From the NCBI GenBank assembly GCA_038734275.1, contig JAVYOO010000003.1:62001-126000 (forward strand): DNA of 64,000 bases. Direction: 5' to 3'. The notes under the pieces were generated by a model, which saw only the letters and a program-made list of their open reading frames with translations, was not told the DNA's origin and did not search any database. Position numbers and translations under genes: made by a program. Below, in pieces: positions 23,142-31,697 of this stretch; within the stretch, counting starts at the first letter, position 1, and every line of letters begins with the position of its first letter. Origin of the DNA: Archaeoglobaceae archaeon. GTDB taxonomy: Archaea; Halobacteriota; Archaeoglobi; Archaeoglobales; Archaeoglobaceae.

Positions 23142-23486
23142 ATGTTTAAAGAAGTTAAAAGTTTTGAATACATAACGATTGCCGAAGCTAAGGAAATCTT
23201 GGAAGAAATAGCAAAGAAAAGGCAAGAAAAGGCAGACCTTTTATTTGAGACGAGAAGAGCCTTAAAACATGTTAGGACCTTTTCCAAGTTGAGTGCCGAG
23301 AACGCTAAAAAGCTTGTAGATGAGCTTTTAAAGCTTCCACAAGTTGGCAAGCGTGAACTTGCGGTAAAGATAGCCGACATAATGCCAAAAGTCGCGGATG
23401 AGGTCAGGGCGATTTACATAAAAGAGAGAACGTTAACCAACGAGGAAATCGAGCAGATTCTCGAAGTTGTTGAGAAATTCAGATAG
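23142..23486 (+). CDS. rpoF: DNA-directed RNA polymerase subunit Rpo4 (RpoF)
   Basis: A 114-residue Rpb4-like subunit that forms the RNA polymerase stalk with Rpo7. 'YITIAEAKEILEEIAK' at the N-terminus and the HRDC-like 'LPQVGKRELAVKIADIMP' and 'LTNEEIEQILEVVEKF' helices are diagnostic. It starts 12 bases after L21e and precedes DUF655 in the usual archaeal arrangement. Confidence 0.94.
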   Translation: MFKEVKSFEYITIAEAKEILEEIAKKRQEKADLLFETRRALKHVRTFSKLSAENAKKLVDELLKLPQVGKRELAVKIADIMPKVADEVRAIYIKERTLTNEEIEQILEVVEKFR

Positions 23487-23539
23487 TAGGAAAAATTATT
23501 AATATTAGTTGATACATTTTTAGTGAACGGGCGGGTAGT

Positions 23540-24124
23540 ATGGAGAAATTAAGGGAAAAATCGGAGAGGACGGAAAAATTCGAGGATTATGCCTACGTTC
23601 TCGACTTTCTCCCCTATGGACATGTAGATGACAAACGACCGATTCACAAGCGTGAACCTTTGGCTCAAGTGGTTGGAGAGAAATATTTTACCTTGCTTGA
23701 AGTTAGCATTAAGAAAGACAAGAATCCGCTCGTCATGGATCGCCTCTATATAGGCAAGGGCGAAAGAGATGTGGTGAATAGAATAAAGAGGAAGCTTCAG
23801 TTCCAAGAGCTCACACCTTCTGCAAAGAAAGAACTTCCGTTTGTGATCGAAAATATTGTGAAGCAGAGAGAATCGGAATTTGTTGAATTCTTTAATAAGG
23901 CAGAACCGATAACCACGAAGATGCATCAGTTAGAGCTCTTGCCGGGGGTTGGCAAAAAAACTATGTGGGCGATCCTCGAAGAAAGAAAAAAAGAACCCTT
24001 TAAGAGTTTTGAGGACATTGCAAAAAGAGTTAAGGGAGTTCAGCCCCTAAAACTTATAGTTAGCCGAATAATTTATGAAATAGAAAATCCTACGGCTAAG
24101 TATCACATATTTGTCCAGCCTTGA
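23540..24124 (+). CDS. DUF655 RNA-binding protein with helix-hairpin-helix
   Basis: A 194-residue protein of the archaeal DUF655 family. The N-terminal part contains an OB-type 'YAYVLDFLPYGH..DKRP' region; the C-terminal part carries a helix-hairpin-helix 'LELLPGVGKKTMWAILEERKKEPFKSFEDI' near residue 130. It always lies near RpoF/L21e in archaea and is thought to act in RNA metabolism. Its stop is only 4 bases from the convergent ion channel gene. In many archaea rsmA and hemK follow it; here they are 17 kb away. Confidence 0.9.
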   Translation: MEKLREKSERTEKFEDYAYVLDFLPYGHVDDKRPIHKREPLAQVVGEKYFTLLEVSIKKDKNPLVMDRLYIGKGERDVVNRIKRKLQFQELTPSAKKELPFVIENIVKQRESEFVEFFNKAEPITTKMHQLELLPGVGKKTMWAILEERKKEPFKSFEDIAKRVKGVQPLKLIVSRIIYEIENPTAKYHIFVQP

Positions 24125-24128
24125 AATT

Positions 24129-24851
24129 TTATTTATGCTTTTCAAGCAAATCTTTAAGCCCTGTTATGATCACGATTTCGTTCTCTTTTAACGCTCTTTT
24201 TTCGTATTTTTTGATAAGATTTTCGAGATCTTTTCGTAAGTCTGTCTCTTTTTCAGTCAAAGCAATGCTTACTATACTTGCTGTGAAAAGTGAGACGACT
24301 GCAACACCCATTAAAACGATTATCATGGCAATCAATTTCCCAATAACAGTCTTGGGCACAATATCGCCATAGCCAGCAGTTGTAATCGTTATAACCGCCC
24401 AGTATAGGCACTCGAAGAAGTTCAAATTCTGTTCTTCTGCTTCTGCAAAGTAAAAGCTTGTAGCCCCAAGGAAAATGGCTAAGAATAACAAGAGCAACGC
24501 AGAGCCGAGAAGCTTTGCGGATCTTGACTGGATTTCACGCATTAGTCTTACTCCGAGAGCTATAAATCTCAAAATTCTAAGAGCTCTGAGAATTGCACCG
24601 TAGTATGGTGGAACAAAGAGAGCGAGAACGATTGCGGGAATGTAGGCAACGATTTCGTAGCTGTTGAGTAAAGCGTAGCTCAACCCGTTATTCCTGATCC
24701 TTATTGCATAGTCATAGAAAAGTGCTAAGGCGATCGCAAAGTCTAAAGTGTAAAGAAGATAAAGAATCGCCCCCTCGCTTATTTCTATCAGGAGTATTAT
24801 AGCAATCGAAAAAACGACAAGAACCAATGCTACGATCTCGCTGAGTTTCAT
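24129..24851 (-). CDS. Voltage-gated-type potassium channel
   Basis: A 240-residue channel subunit. Four to five hydrophobic helices include an S4-like 'RALRILRFIALGVRLMREI' with Arg spaced every third or fourth residue, then the pore helix and selectivity filter 'TITTAGYGDIVP' near residue 163, followed by S6 and a C-terminal coiled coil. The GYGD filter indicates K+ selectivity. I take the ATG at 24851, since the upstream in-frame extension (34 residues) is not channel-like and crosses the promoter region. Confidence 0.88.
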   Translation of the reverse strand: MKLSEIVALVLVVFSIAIILLIEISEGAILYLLYTLDFAIALALFYDYAIRIRNNGLSYALLNSYEIVAYIPAIVLALFVPPYYGAILRALRILRFIALGVRLMREIQSRSAKLLGSALLLLFLAIFLGATSFYFAEAEEQNLNFFECLYWAVITITTAGYGDIVPKTVIGKLIAMIIVLMGVAVVSLFTASIVSIALTEKETDLRKDLENLIKKYEKRALKENEIVIITGLKDLLEKHK

Positions 24852-24974
24852 GAAGCAAATTCGTTTGAAAATAAAAATGTTTGCTATGCCGTCCCAATTT
24901 GCTGAGACATTGCAAAGCATAAATTTTTGAAAAAATTTATATATTAGCAATAATCCTAAACACTGGGTGAAACA

Positions 24975-25073
24975 TTGAGCGACTGCTTCGGAAGTCCAAA
25001 CTGCGATTGCGACAACTGTGAGTTACGCAGTTCTTGCAGGTTTGAAGTTCTGCTTTCCAAGATTGAAATTTAA
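24975..25073 (+). CDS. Cys-rich 32-residue peptide
   Basis: A short frame starting TTG with a GGGTGA ribosome binding site a few bases upstream and an AATTTATATATT box at about 24932-24943. The product SDCFGSPNCDCDNCELRSSC... has five Cys in 25 residues, a spacing suited to a zinc or iron-sulfur site. No stop or low-complexity break occurs until after the Cys cluster. I do not recognise a named family, and the TTG start lowers certainty. Confidence 0.5.
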   Translation: MSDCFGSPNCDCDNCELRSSCRFEVLLSKIEI

Positions 25074-25132
25074 ATTATTTACAATTTCTTTTTAAGTTTT
25101 TAAATTCTTGGATAAAAATAAAAAACTTAAAA

Positions 25133-25555
25133 TTAGCTCCTGACAAATATATAAACCGAGTATTTTCCTGTCTCCGCATTCTTGCCCACGTCTAAATGAA
25201 CATTTACCGTAGTATTTGACGGATTATCTTTTGAGCCTTCTGGCAGGCAGAGCTTCTTGGTGGAGTAAATGCTGTTTCCATAAGCATCCTTATAGCTTAC
25301 ATCGATTTTGTCAGGCGAAGGCCCTTCGACCACGTCTTCGAAGTAAACGCAGATTTCGGGGCCGAAATTCTTAACCGTAATCTTCTTTACGTATTCGACT
25401 CCTTTAGCCAGATCAACGCTAAAGCTTTGCGGAGATACCGTTATGTTGCTCTCGAGGACTTCAACGCTCCCTTTGATGTTGAAATATATGGTTGCGCCAA
25501 TCCCTACGGCGATCAAGATCAGATAGAACAAAACAACCCCCAATTTTGCACGCAT
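25133..25555 (-). CDS. Membrane-anchored extracellular protein, unknown
   Basis: A 140-residue protein with an N-terminal transmembrane anchor (residues 6-26) and an extracellular beta-rich domain. 'VKNFGPEICVYFED' and 'LDVGKNAETGKYSVYIFVRS' resemble the immunoglobulin-like strands of archaeal surface proteins (NEW3/DUF-type). No enzymatic motif. It stands alone between the Cys-rich peptide and the MBL gene, which is divergent. Confidence 0.65.
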   Translation of the reverse strand: MRAKLGVVLFYLILIAVGIGATIYFNIKGSVEVLESNITVSPQSFSVDLAKGVEYVKKITVKNFGPEICVYFEDVVEGPSPDKIDVSYKDAYGNSIYSTKKLCLPEGSKDNPSNTTVNVHLDVGKNAETGKYSVYIFVRS

Positions 25556-25647
25556 AATGTTAGCAAGTCAAGGAGTTTAAAAATTTTATGCTTTTAGCTA
25601 CCATATAACTAACTTAAAAGATTTAATGTGAAAGAAGCACGAAGATT

Positions 25648-26541
25648 ATGAAAATTAAGGCAGAACTAAAGGAAGTCTCTGATGGGGTTTATGCGTTTCT
25701 ACAGCACGGGGGATGGTTTGTAAGCAATGCTGGGCTGATAGTCGGAGAAAAGTTTGCGGTGGTTGTTGATAGTCTAACAAACGAAAATATGGCGAAAGAT
25801 TTTATTGAGAAAATAAGGGAAGTGACAAATAAGCCTATAAGATATCTTATAAACACCCACTGGCATGGAGATCATATTTGGACAAACCATCTCTTTGGAG
25901 CAACAACGATATGCCACGAGAATTGCAGAGAAGACGCATTAAACGCTTTTCCAGAAATTTACTCAGCTCTTTTTCCAGATTTTGACTTTAGTGGAGCAAA
26001 AGTAACTCTGCAGGATATCACTTTGAGCAGTAGAATGAAAATACACCTTGAACACGAAGAATTGGAGCTTTTGCATTTTGGCACCGCACACACAACTGGA
26101 GATGTATGTGTTTATTTACCAAAAAAGAAAATTGTATTTTGCGGAGATTTACTTTTTTCAAGACCATGCACACCATTCGTAATGTTCGGTAGCATTTCAG
26201 GAATTATCGAAGCTTTGAAAAAGCTTTACAATCTTAATGCTGAGATTTTTGTGCCCGGACATGGAGATGTCGCTGAGAGAGATGAAATTCTTGTAAATAT
26301 CGATTACTACCGCTTTGTTCAGGAAGAGGCAAAGAAGTGTCTGGAAAAGGGATTAGATCTAAACGAAGCCATAAAAAATGTAGAACTTGGAAAGTTCGCT
26401 GAATGGTCTAATGCAGAAAGAATTGCTGGAAATCTGGCAAGAGCTTACAGTGAATTAAGTGGCACGCCATTTGATTTGCTCGAAGCTACGAGAATAATGT
26501 TTGATCTGGCTAAAAAATTAAATAGTGGACAACACCTATAA
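25648..26541 (+). CDS. MBL-fold metallo-hydrolase
   Basis: A 297-residue metallo-beta-lactamase-fold enzyme. The metal-binding 'NTHWHGDHIWTNHLFG' motif lies near residue 71, with further ligands in 'HTTGDVCV' (residue 150) and 'FVPGHGDV' near residue 208. The long C-terminal helical tail (about 220-297) is typical of the quorum-quenching/glyoxylase-II-like subgroup. Substrate unknown. It forms a pair with the FAH-family gene 2 bases downstream, which hints at a shared catabolic route. Confidence 0.88.
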   Translation: MKIKAELKEVSDGVYAFLQHGGWFVSNAGLIVGEKFAVVVDSLTNENMAKDFIEKIREVTNKPIRYLINTHWHGDHIWTNHLFGATTICHENCREDALNAFPEIYSALFPDFDFSGAKVTLQDITLSSRMKIHLEHEELELLHFGTAHTTGDVCVYLPKKKIVFCGDLLFSRPCTPFVMFGSISGIIEALKKLYNLNAEIFVPGHGDVAERDEILVNIDYYRFVQEEAKKCLEKGLDLNEAIKNVELGKFAEWSNAERIAGNLARAYSELSGTPFDLLEATRIMFDLAKKLNSGQHL

Positions 26542-26543
26542 TC

Positions 26544-27533
26544 ATGAAATTCGTAACTTTTTGGGCTAATGGAGACAGAATTGGCTTCGTCGTTGGTGGC
26601 AAGGTTGTTGACTTGAGATTAGCTTATGCAAGCTATTTGAAGGAAATTGAAAAAGAAAGCACACCACTAAAGCAAGCATACGCTACAATACCATCAAATA
26701 TGGTCGATTTTCTCGATCGCGAGGATCAGTCAATGAAAATTGCAAAGAACGTTTATGACTTCGTTTGCGAAAAAATCGATAGTGGTAAGACATTGGAATC
26801 ACTAAATGGCGATAAAGTTATTTATGATCTTAATGATGTAAAATTGAGAGCTCCAATTCCGATTCCAAGACTCATGATTGACTTTTCAACCTTCGAAGAG
26901 CACGTAAAGATGTCTTTTGAGAAAATGGGTCAGAATGTGCCAGCGGAATGGTATGTGATGCCTGTTGGCTACAAGATGAATCCCTACTCAGTCATAGGTC
27001 CCGAAGAGCCAATCGTTTATCCAAGCTATACCCAACTCCTTGACTACGAGCTTGAGTTTGCTGTGGTGATTGGAAAGAAGGGCAAAAATATACCCAAGGA
27101 GAAAGCATACGATTTTGTTTTCGGCTATACAATTGTAAACGATGTCAGTGCAAGAGACGTTGAATACATCGAACTCAGAGCTATGCCTTTAGGACCTTTG
27201 AAGAGCAAGGATTTCGACTCCGCAACACCTATGGGTCCTTGGATTGTCACAAAAGACGAAATCAATGATCCGCACAATCTGAAAATGCAGGCTCGGGTTA
27301 ATGGAGAAATCTGGTCGGAAGCGAGCACAAAGGACATGTATTGGAAGATCCCAGATCTGATTGAGCATTTTTCTCGGGAGCAAACGATTTATCCTGGAAT
27401 GATATTGCTTTCAGGAACCCCCGGACACGGATGTGGACTGCACATCGGCAGATTTCTGAATCCTGGCGACGTGGTTGAACTTGAGATTGAAAAGATCGGA
27501 GTTCTGAGAAACAGGGTTGTAAAGATAGCCTGA
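26544..27533 (+). CDS. Fumarylacetoacetate hydrolase (FAH)-family protein
   Basis: A 329-residue protein. The FAH domain (about 105-329) contains 'DYELEFAVVIGKKGKNIPKEKA', 'VFGYTIVNDVSARDVE' and 'GMILLSGTPGHGCGLHIGRFLNPGDVVELEIE', the motifs of 2-hydroxyhepta-2,4-diene-1,7-dioate isomerase/acylpyruvate hydrolase enzymes. The N-terminal 100 residues are an FAH_N-like domain. Members hydrolyse C-C bonds of beta-keto or dienoic acids. It follows the MBL gene with a 2-base gap. Specific substrate cannot be told from sequence. Confidence 0.88.
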   Translation: MKFVTFWANGDRIGFVVGGKVVDLRLAYASYLKEIEKESTPLKQAYATIPSNMVDFLDREDQSMKIAKNVYDFVCEKIDSGKTLESLNGDKVIYDLNDVKLRAPIPIPRLMIDFSTFEEHVKMSFEKMGQNVPAEWYVMPVGYKMNPYSVIGPEEPIVYPSYTQLLDYELEFAVVIGKKGKNIPKEKAYDFVFGYTIVNDVSARDVEYIELRAMPLGPLKSKDFDSATPMGPWIVTKDEINDPHNLKMQARVNGEIWSEASTKDMYWKIPDLIEHFSREQTIYPGMILLSGTPGHGCGLHIGRFLNPGDVVELEIEKIGVLRNRVVKIA

Positions 27534-27570
27534 ACATGGAAGCTTATAAAAACTGCCACAAATTTTAATC

Positions 27571-28428
27571 ATGGAAGTAATTCCAATCGCCTACGACTCG
27601 ATGGGAGTCAGAAGCATGGCTACATTTGTTAAAACAAAAGATTTAGCAATAGTGATCGATCCGAGTGTCAGTTTAGCACCTTCAAGATATGGCTTGCCAC
27701 CGCACAGGCTTGAGATCGAGCGGATGAACCAGAAATGGCAGGAAATCAAGAGCTTTGTAGAGAAAAGCGATGTGGTTGCGATAACGCACTACCATTACGA
27801 CCACCACAACCCCGAAGAAGTTGAGATCCTGAATGAAAAAAAGATTTTTTTAAAGCATCCAAAGGAAAAGATCAACAGAAGCCAGATTGGGAGAGCGGGT
27901 TATTTTCTTGAAGGGCTGAAACAAATTAAAGCTGAAATCGACTTCTGCGATGGAAAAAGCTATGAATTCGGAAATACGGTTGTTGAGTTCTCAAAGCCAG
28001 TTTTTCATGGTGCAAATCAAAAACTTGGCTTTGTGGTCGAAGTTTTTATTTCAGATGGCAAAGAAAGCTTTTTGTTTTCTTCAGACGTTGAGGGACCAAT
28101 CCATGAGGATCAAACCGCCTTTATTCTTGAAAAGAAGCCCGAAGTCGTGTTCATTGACGGTCCCATGACTTATATGCTTGGCTACCGCTTTTCCCGAGAA
28201 TCCCTTGAGAAGGCGGTTGGAAACATAAAGAAGATCATTGAAGTCTCAAAAACCGTCGTTCTTGACCACCATTTGCTAAGAGACTTAAAATGGAGAGAGA
28301 ACCTTTCGGAGCTTTTTAGCTACGCTGAGCAATTTGGAACCAAAATTCAGTCCGCTTCACAGTTTCTTGGAAAACCAGAAGAACTTTTGGAAGCAAGAAG
28401 AAAGGAGCTTTATCAGAAATACAAGTGA
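27571..28428 (+). CDS. UPF0282-family MBL-fold protein
   Basis: A 285-residue MBL-like protein. '[13 protein letters not shown]' near residue 72 replaces the usual HxHxDH metal motif; '[15 protein letters not shown]' and '[13 protein letters not shown]' supply further His. The UPF0282 family is archaeal/thermophilic with no firm function. Its stop codon abuts the convergent aconitase-X stop with no intervening base. Confidence 0.88.
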   Translation: MEVIPIAYDSMGVRSMATFVKTKDLAIVIDPSVSLAPSRYGLPPHRLEIERMNQKWQEIKSFVEKSDVVAITHYHYDHHNPEEVEILNEKKIFLKHPKEKINRSQIGRAGYFLEGLKQIKAEIDFCDGKSYEFGNTVVEFSKPVFHGANQKLGFVVEVFISDGKESFLFSSDVEGPIHEDQTAFILEKKPEVVFIDGPMTYMLGYRFSRESLEKAVGNIKKIIEVSKTVVLDHHLLRDLKWRENLSELFSYAEQFGTKIQSASQFLGKPEELLEARRKELYQKYK

Positions 28429-29538
28429 TCAGCGAACCGCATTCTCAACGCAAGCTTTTAGATCTCCAAAGGAGACTTCAAGTTTTCTCTTTTTTGGCAA
28501 ATACTCCAGAGCTTTTCCTGAGTTTACCATTACGCAATTAAATTTCTCCGTGGCGGGCGAGACAACCATGCATGTGTCTCTGAAAACCTTTGCTCCGAGT
28601 TTTTCAAGCTTTTCAACGACTTCTTTGCTCTCCTCAGCCACCTTTCGTGAGGTGAATATCCAGAGCTCTTTTTTCACTTTTCTTCCGGCAATCAGTTTCA
28701 GAATCTCTTTGAGTTCTTCTTTTGAGCAGTGAGGACATCCAATTGCCACAAGCTCCGCTTCACAGCCTTTTTCAATTTTACCGTCAATCTCAACTACTTC
28801 CTTTGGCTTCTCAAAATCCTTGCATTCGGGGGTAATGCCTTCAGCATGAAACATAGCAACATTTCCACTCGCAGCTATCGAAGCTGATAATAACTTCAAT
28901 TCGTCCATCGATGGTTTTCGCTCAAAAATGAAGTATGGAATCTCTCCAGAAAGCTCTAAACCAGCTTTGTAGCCAACCAAGGACAGATCACCTTTAGCCT
29001 TTACAACAACCGTCGGAGCCCTGTTTTCCTTGATGTGCAGTCCGTAATAGGGTGTTCTGCCAGTGATCGCTGAGGCGAGAGCACTTATGCCACTTTCTCT
29101 GTTTGTTCTTGCTCCAAAAACAGAGTTTGCATAAACCACTGCGGAGCTTTCAGCCCATGCCAAATGTTCACCAAATTTTGGCTTTTGAATGTAGTAAGGG
29201 GAGCAAGTGAGCGTTATTTGAACACCAAGGTTCTTAAAAACCTCTATGATTTCCATTTGCTTCCTGTAAAAGTCCTCGCCGATTCCCATTTCTTTCCAAC
29301 GCTCCAGATCCATTCCCGCTGGATTTAGTGTGGTTGGAACAACAACTTTTCCTTTAATCGATTTCAACCATTCAAGCCCTTCGTCGCCGATGTTGTCGTA
29401 GCTAACTCCAGATATGTGTGCAGAAGAGATTTTTACAAGTTTTTCTGCATTGAAAACTTTTGCTAATGCCGCTATGATTTTCATGCAGTCCTTTGTTTCT
29501 TCATTTTCAAGTAGAAGCTCTTCTTCCCTACTGAGCAT
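28429..29538 (-). CDS. Aconitase X catalytic domain protein (phosphomevalonate dehydratase large subunit)
   Basis: A 369-residue AcnX protein. 'SAHISGVSYDNIGDEGL', 'VPTTLNPAGMD', 'LTCSPYYIQKP' with the iron-sulfur-type Cys, and 'YANSVFGARTNRESG' are diagnostic; additional Cys occur in 'IGCPHCSKEEL'. In archaea the large AcnX subunit with a small swivelling subunit dehydrates mevalonate-5-phosphate for isoprenoid (lipid) synthesis. No small subunit lies next to it in this window. It overlaps the spermidine synthase gene by 11 bases on the same strand. Confidence 0.92.
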   Translation of the reverse strand: MLSREEELLLENEETKDCMKIIAALAKVFNAEKLVKISSAHISGVSYDNIGDEGLEWLKSIKGKVVVPTTLNPAGMDLERWKEMGIGEDFYRKQMEIIEVFKNLGVQITLTCSPYYIQKPKFGEHLAWAESSAVVYANSVFGARTNRESGISALASAITGRTPYYGLHIKENRAPTVVVKAKGDLSLVGYKAGLELSGEIPYFIFERKPSMDELKLLSASIAASGNVAMFHAEGITPECKDFEKPKEVVEIDGKIEKGCEAELVAIGCPHCSKEELKEILKLIAGRKVKKELWIFTSRKVAEESKEVVEKLEKLGAKVFRDTCMVVSPATEKFNCVMVNSGKALEYLPKKRKLEVSFGDLKACVENAVR

Positions 29539-30337
29539 TTTCCACCTCTTTCTTCAGCCACTCTGGGAGCATAAATGCGGAGAAGTGAACTTCAGGATTG
29601 TAATGCTTCGTTTTTCCCGCAATCTTCCTGTAATTTCTTCTGACAAACCTGAAATCGTGATCACCAGCTATTATGAAACTCCAGAGAGCCATGGGGTATG
29701 TCGGAATTGTTGAAATGAAAACTCTTCGATTATCAAGCACGGAGGAATTCAAAAGCATCTTTCTAAAATACTCCTTTTGAATTAAAGGAGACTGAGATTG
29801 AGAGCAAAAAACTCTGCATTTTTCTTTGCAGAGCTCGAAAAAGTCCTTGCCAAATAGGGGATCGCTAACTCCCACTGGATCCGTGCCGTCAACGATTATC
29901 ACGTCAAAGCTTTCGCAGTTCTCAAGAAACTTCCTTCCGTCTTCGATGACAACTTCAACCCTTGGATCTTCGAACGCTCCATTGTCTATCTTTAGATGCT
30001 CTTTGCAAAGCTCTATTACGTTCCGATCTATCTCTACAAGCACAGCTTTTTCAACTGGATGCTTTAAAACCTCTCTAAGTGCTCCTCCATCTCCGCCACC
30101 GATGATGAGCACCTTTTTTGCCTTTTTACAGCTGTTCATTGGCACATGGACGAGCATTTCATGATAAAGGAATTCATCAAACTCCGTGAGCTGTATTTTG
30201 CCGTCGATCACGAGCATTTTTCCAAAACTTTCAGTTTCGAAGAGCTCCACTTTCTGGATTCCTTCTGCACTGGCAATCTTTTTCCTCACCGCAATCATGA
30301 GCCCTGAGCCGTTGTATCTCTCGACAAACCAGTCCAT
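29528..30337 (-). CDS. speE: Spermidine/aminopropyltransferase
   Basis: A 269-residue spermidine-synthase fold. Substrate and dcSAM-binding motifs: 'QLTEFDEFLYHEML', 'VLIIGGGDGGALREVLKHP' near residue 75, 'VEIDRNVIELCKEHL', 'VDGTDPVG' near residue 148. The ATG at 30337 matches the usual N-terminus; a longer form would enter the shared promoter. In archaea the acceptor may be putrescine, agmatine or cadaverine and cannot be decided here. Confidence 0.92.
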   Translation of the reverse strand: MDWFVERYNGSGLMIAVRKKIASAEGIQKVELFETESFGKMLVIDGKIQLTEFDEFLYHEMLVHVPMNSCKKAKKVLIIGGGDGGALREVLKHPVEKAVLVEIDRNVIELCKEHLKIDNGAFEDPRVEVVIEDGRKFLENCESFDVIIVDGTDPVGVSDPLFGKDFFELCKEKCRVFCSQSQSPLIQKEYFRKMLLNSSVLDNRRVFISTIPTYPMALWSFIIAGDHDFRFVRRNYRKIAGKTKHYNPEVHFSAFMLPEWLKKEVENAQ

Positions 30338-30352
30338 ATGGAGAGTTCGAGA

Positions 30353-30364
30353 GGTATATATAAC
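30353..30364. promoter_or_regulatory. Shared TATATA promoter element between speE and bud32
   Basis: The symmetrical GTATATATAAC lies 21 bases from the speE ATG on one side and about 22-26 bases from the bud32 GTG on the other. Its near-palindromic sequence could bind TBP in either orientation, and no second TATA box is seen in the 46-base spacer. Confidence 0.5.
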
Positions 30365-30383
30365 ACGTTTGCCCACTCTTCTT

Positions 30384-30959
30384 GTGATCTATCTGGGTGG
30401 TGAAGCGGAAGTCAGAATAGAAGATGTTGTTGTAAAAAAGAGAAAGCCAAAGCGTTATAGGCTCAAAGAAATCGATGAGTCGCTCAGAATTAAGCGAACC
30501 AGAACTGAAGCCAAGCTAATTTCGATGGCAAGACGCATTGGAGTTCCAACACCAATAATTCTTGATCTTGAGGAAGACACCATAGTCATGGAAAGAATTT
30601 ACGGAACCCCTGTGAAAGACTGCATGAACGAAGAGATCAGCAGAGAGATTGGAAGGCTTGTGGCAAAGCTACACTCCGCTAACATTATCCACGGAGACAT
30701 TACACCGATGAACATGATCCTCAGCAACGACAAGATTTACTTTGTCGACTTTGGACTTGCTTTTATAGACAGCAGAATCGAAGCCAAGGGTGTAGACGTT
30801 CATGTTTACTTCGAATCGCTAAAAGCAGGATTTGAGAACTGGGAAAAACTAAGAGATGCTTTTATTGAAGGCTATCTCGAATCTGGAAGCGAGGATGTAA
30901 TAAGAAGGGCTAAAGAAATCGAAGAGAGGGGAAGATACGTGGAAAGAAGACTACAGTAG
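30384..30959 (+). CDS. bud32: KEOPS complex kinase Bud32
   Basis: A 191-residue minimal kinase/ATPase. 'GGEAEVRIEDVVVKKRKPKRYR' at the N-terminus, 'RTRTEAKLI', 'MERIYGTPVKDC', catalytic 'IIHGDITPMNMIL' near residue 115 and the DFG-like 'IYFVDFGLA' near residue 130. It regulates Kae1 in t6A tRNA synthesis. In many archaea it is fused to Kae1; here it is separate. I chose the GTG at 30384 from the TATA spacing. Its 3' end overlaps the convergent phosphopantothenate synthetase by 9 bases. Confidence 0.9.
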   Translation: MIYLGGEAEVRIEDVVVKKRKPKRYRLKEIDESLRIKRTRTEAKLISMARRIGVPTPIILDLEEDTIVMERIYGTPVKDCMNEEISREIGRLVAKLHSANIIHGDITPMNMILSNDKIYFVDFGLAFIDSRIEAKGVDVHVYFESLKAGFENWEKLRDAFIEGYLESGSEDVIRRAKEIEERGRYVERRLQ

Positions 30960-31697
30960 CTTTTTAGCATTTTCAAGATATTCTATTATTCCTTCAATCG
31001 CTTCGCCAAGGATTTTCTTGTTATCGTAGCCCGCAACGATCTTCTCGAGCTCTTCTTTGCTCAGATTTCTCATCTCTTTTGCGAATTCGCACATCTTGGC
31101 GATAGCTCTTGTGATGTTGTCCACTATGGTAATGTCTGCCATTCTCGAAGTCCTTGAGAGTGGGTTTAAATCGATGGCAATTACTTTCTTACCATGCCTT
31201 TTCAGGATTTCGCATCTGTCTCCATCTTCCAATGGCACAAGGACAACGTCAGCAGAGTAAATGCCTCTTTTATCGACAATTCTCCTTGAGGAGCTCAAAC
31301 CTTCAAGCACAGCGTCGCCAGCGAATAGAGCTGAAATTCCAAATTTTGAAAGGTAATCCGCTATTTTCCTGACTCTCTCTTCGCTGTAATGGAAAACATT
31401 TACCTCTACTTTTGCATTGACGAGTTTTGCAAGCTCTCCAATTTCTTTTGGAACAAGAACAGCGGTGTTTCCGTTTACACTGATCACTGGGTTTTTTGCA
31501 AGCAAAAGCATTGCGGTCGCAGCTTTCTCTGCTTTTAAGGCAAAATCTCTTGTCTTCTCGCCCAAGATATAGTCAAATGCTTCTCCTCTGCCATGGGCGA
31601 TGAGCCCCTCGATTGCGGTTATCCCCGCTTTCATGCCCTCGACGAGCTTTTCCCTTGTTATGAGAGACTCATATCTCGGATGATCTCTCGGAATCAT
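30951..31697 (-). CDS. 4-phosphopantoate--beta-alanine ligase (archaeal phosphopantothenate synthetase)
   Basis: A 248-residue enzyme of the archaeal DUF137/PPS family, condensing 4-phosphopantoate with beta-alanine in CoA synthesis. Diagnostic segments: '[20 protein letters not shown]' at the N-terminus, 'SVNGNTAVLVPKEI' near residue 75 and 'VIAIDLNPLSRTSRMADITIVDNITRA' near residue 190. It overlaps the upstream HAD phosphatase by 29 bases and ends in Bud32. Confidence 0.93.
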   Translation of the reverse strand: MIPRDHPRYESLITREKLVEGMKAGITAIEGLIAHGRGEAFDYILGEKTRDFALKAEKAATAMLLLAKNPVISVNGNTAVLVPKEIGELAKLVNAKVEVNVFHYSEERVRKIADYLSKFGISALFAGDAVLEGLSSSRRIVDKRGIYSADVVLVPLEDGDRCEILKRHGKKVIAIDLNPLSRTSRMADITIVDNITRAIAKMCEFAKEMRNLSKEELEKIVAGYDNKKILGEAIEGIIEYLENAKKLL

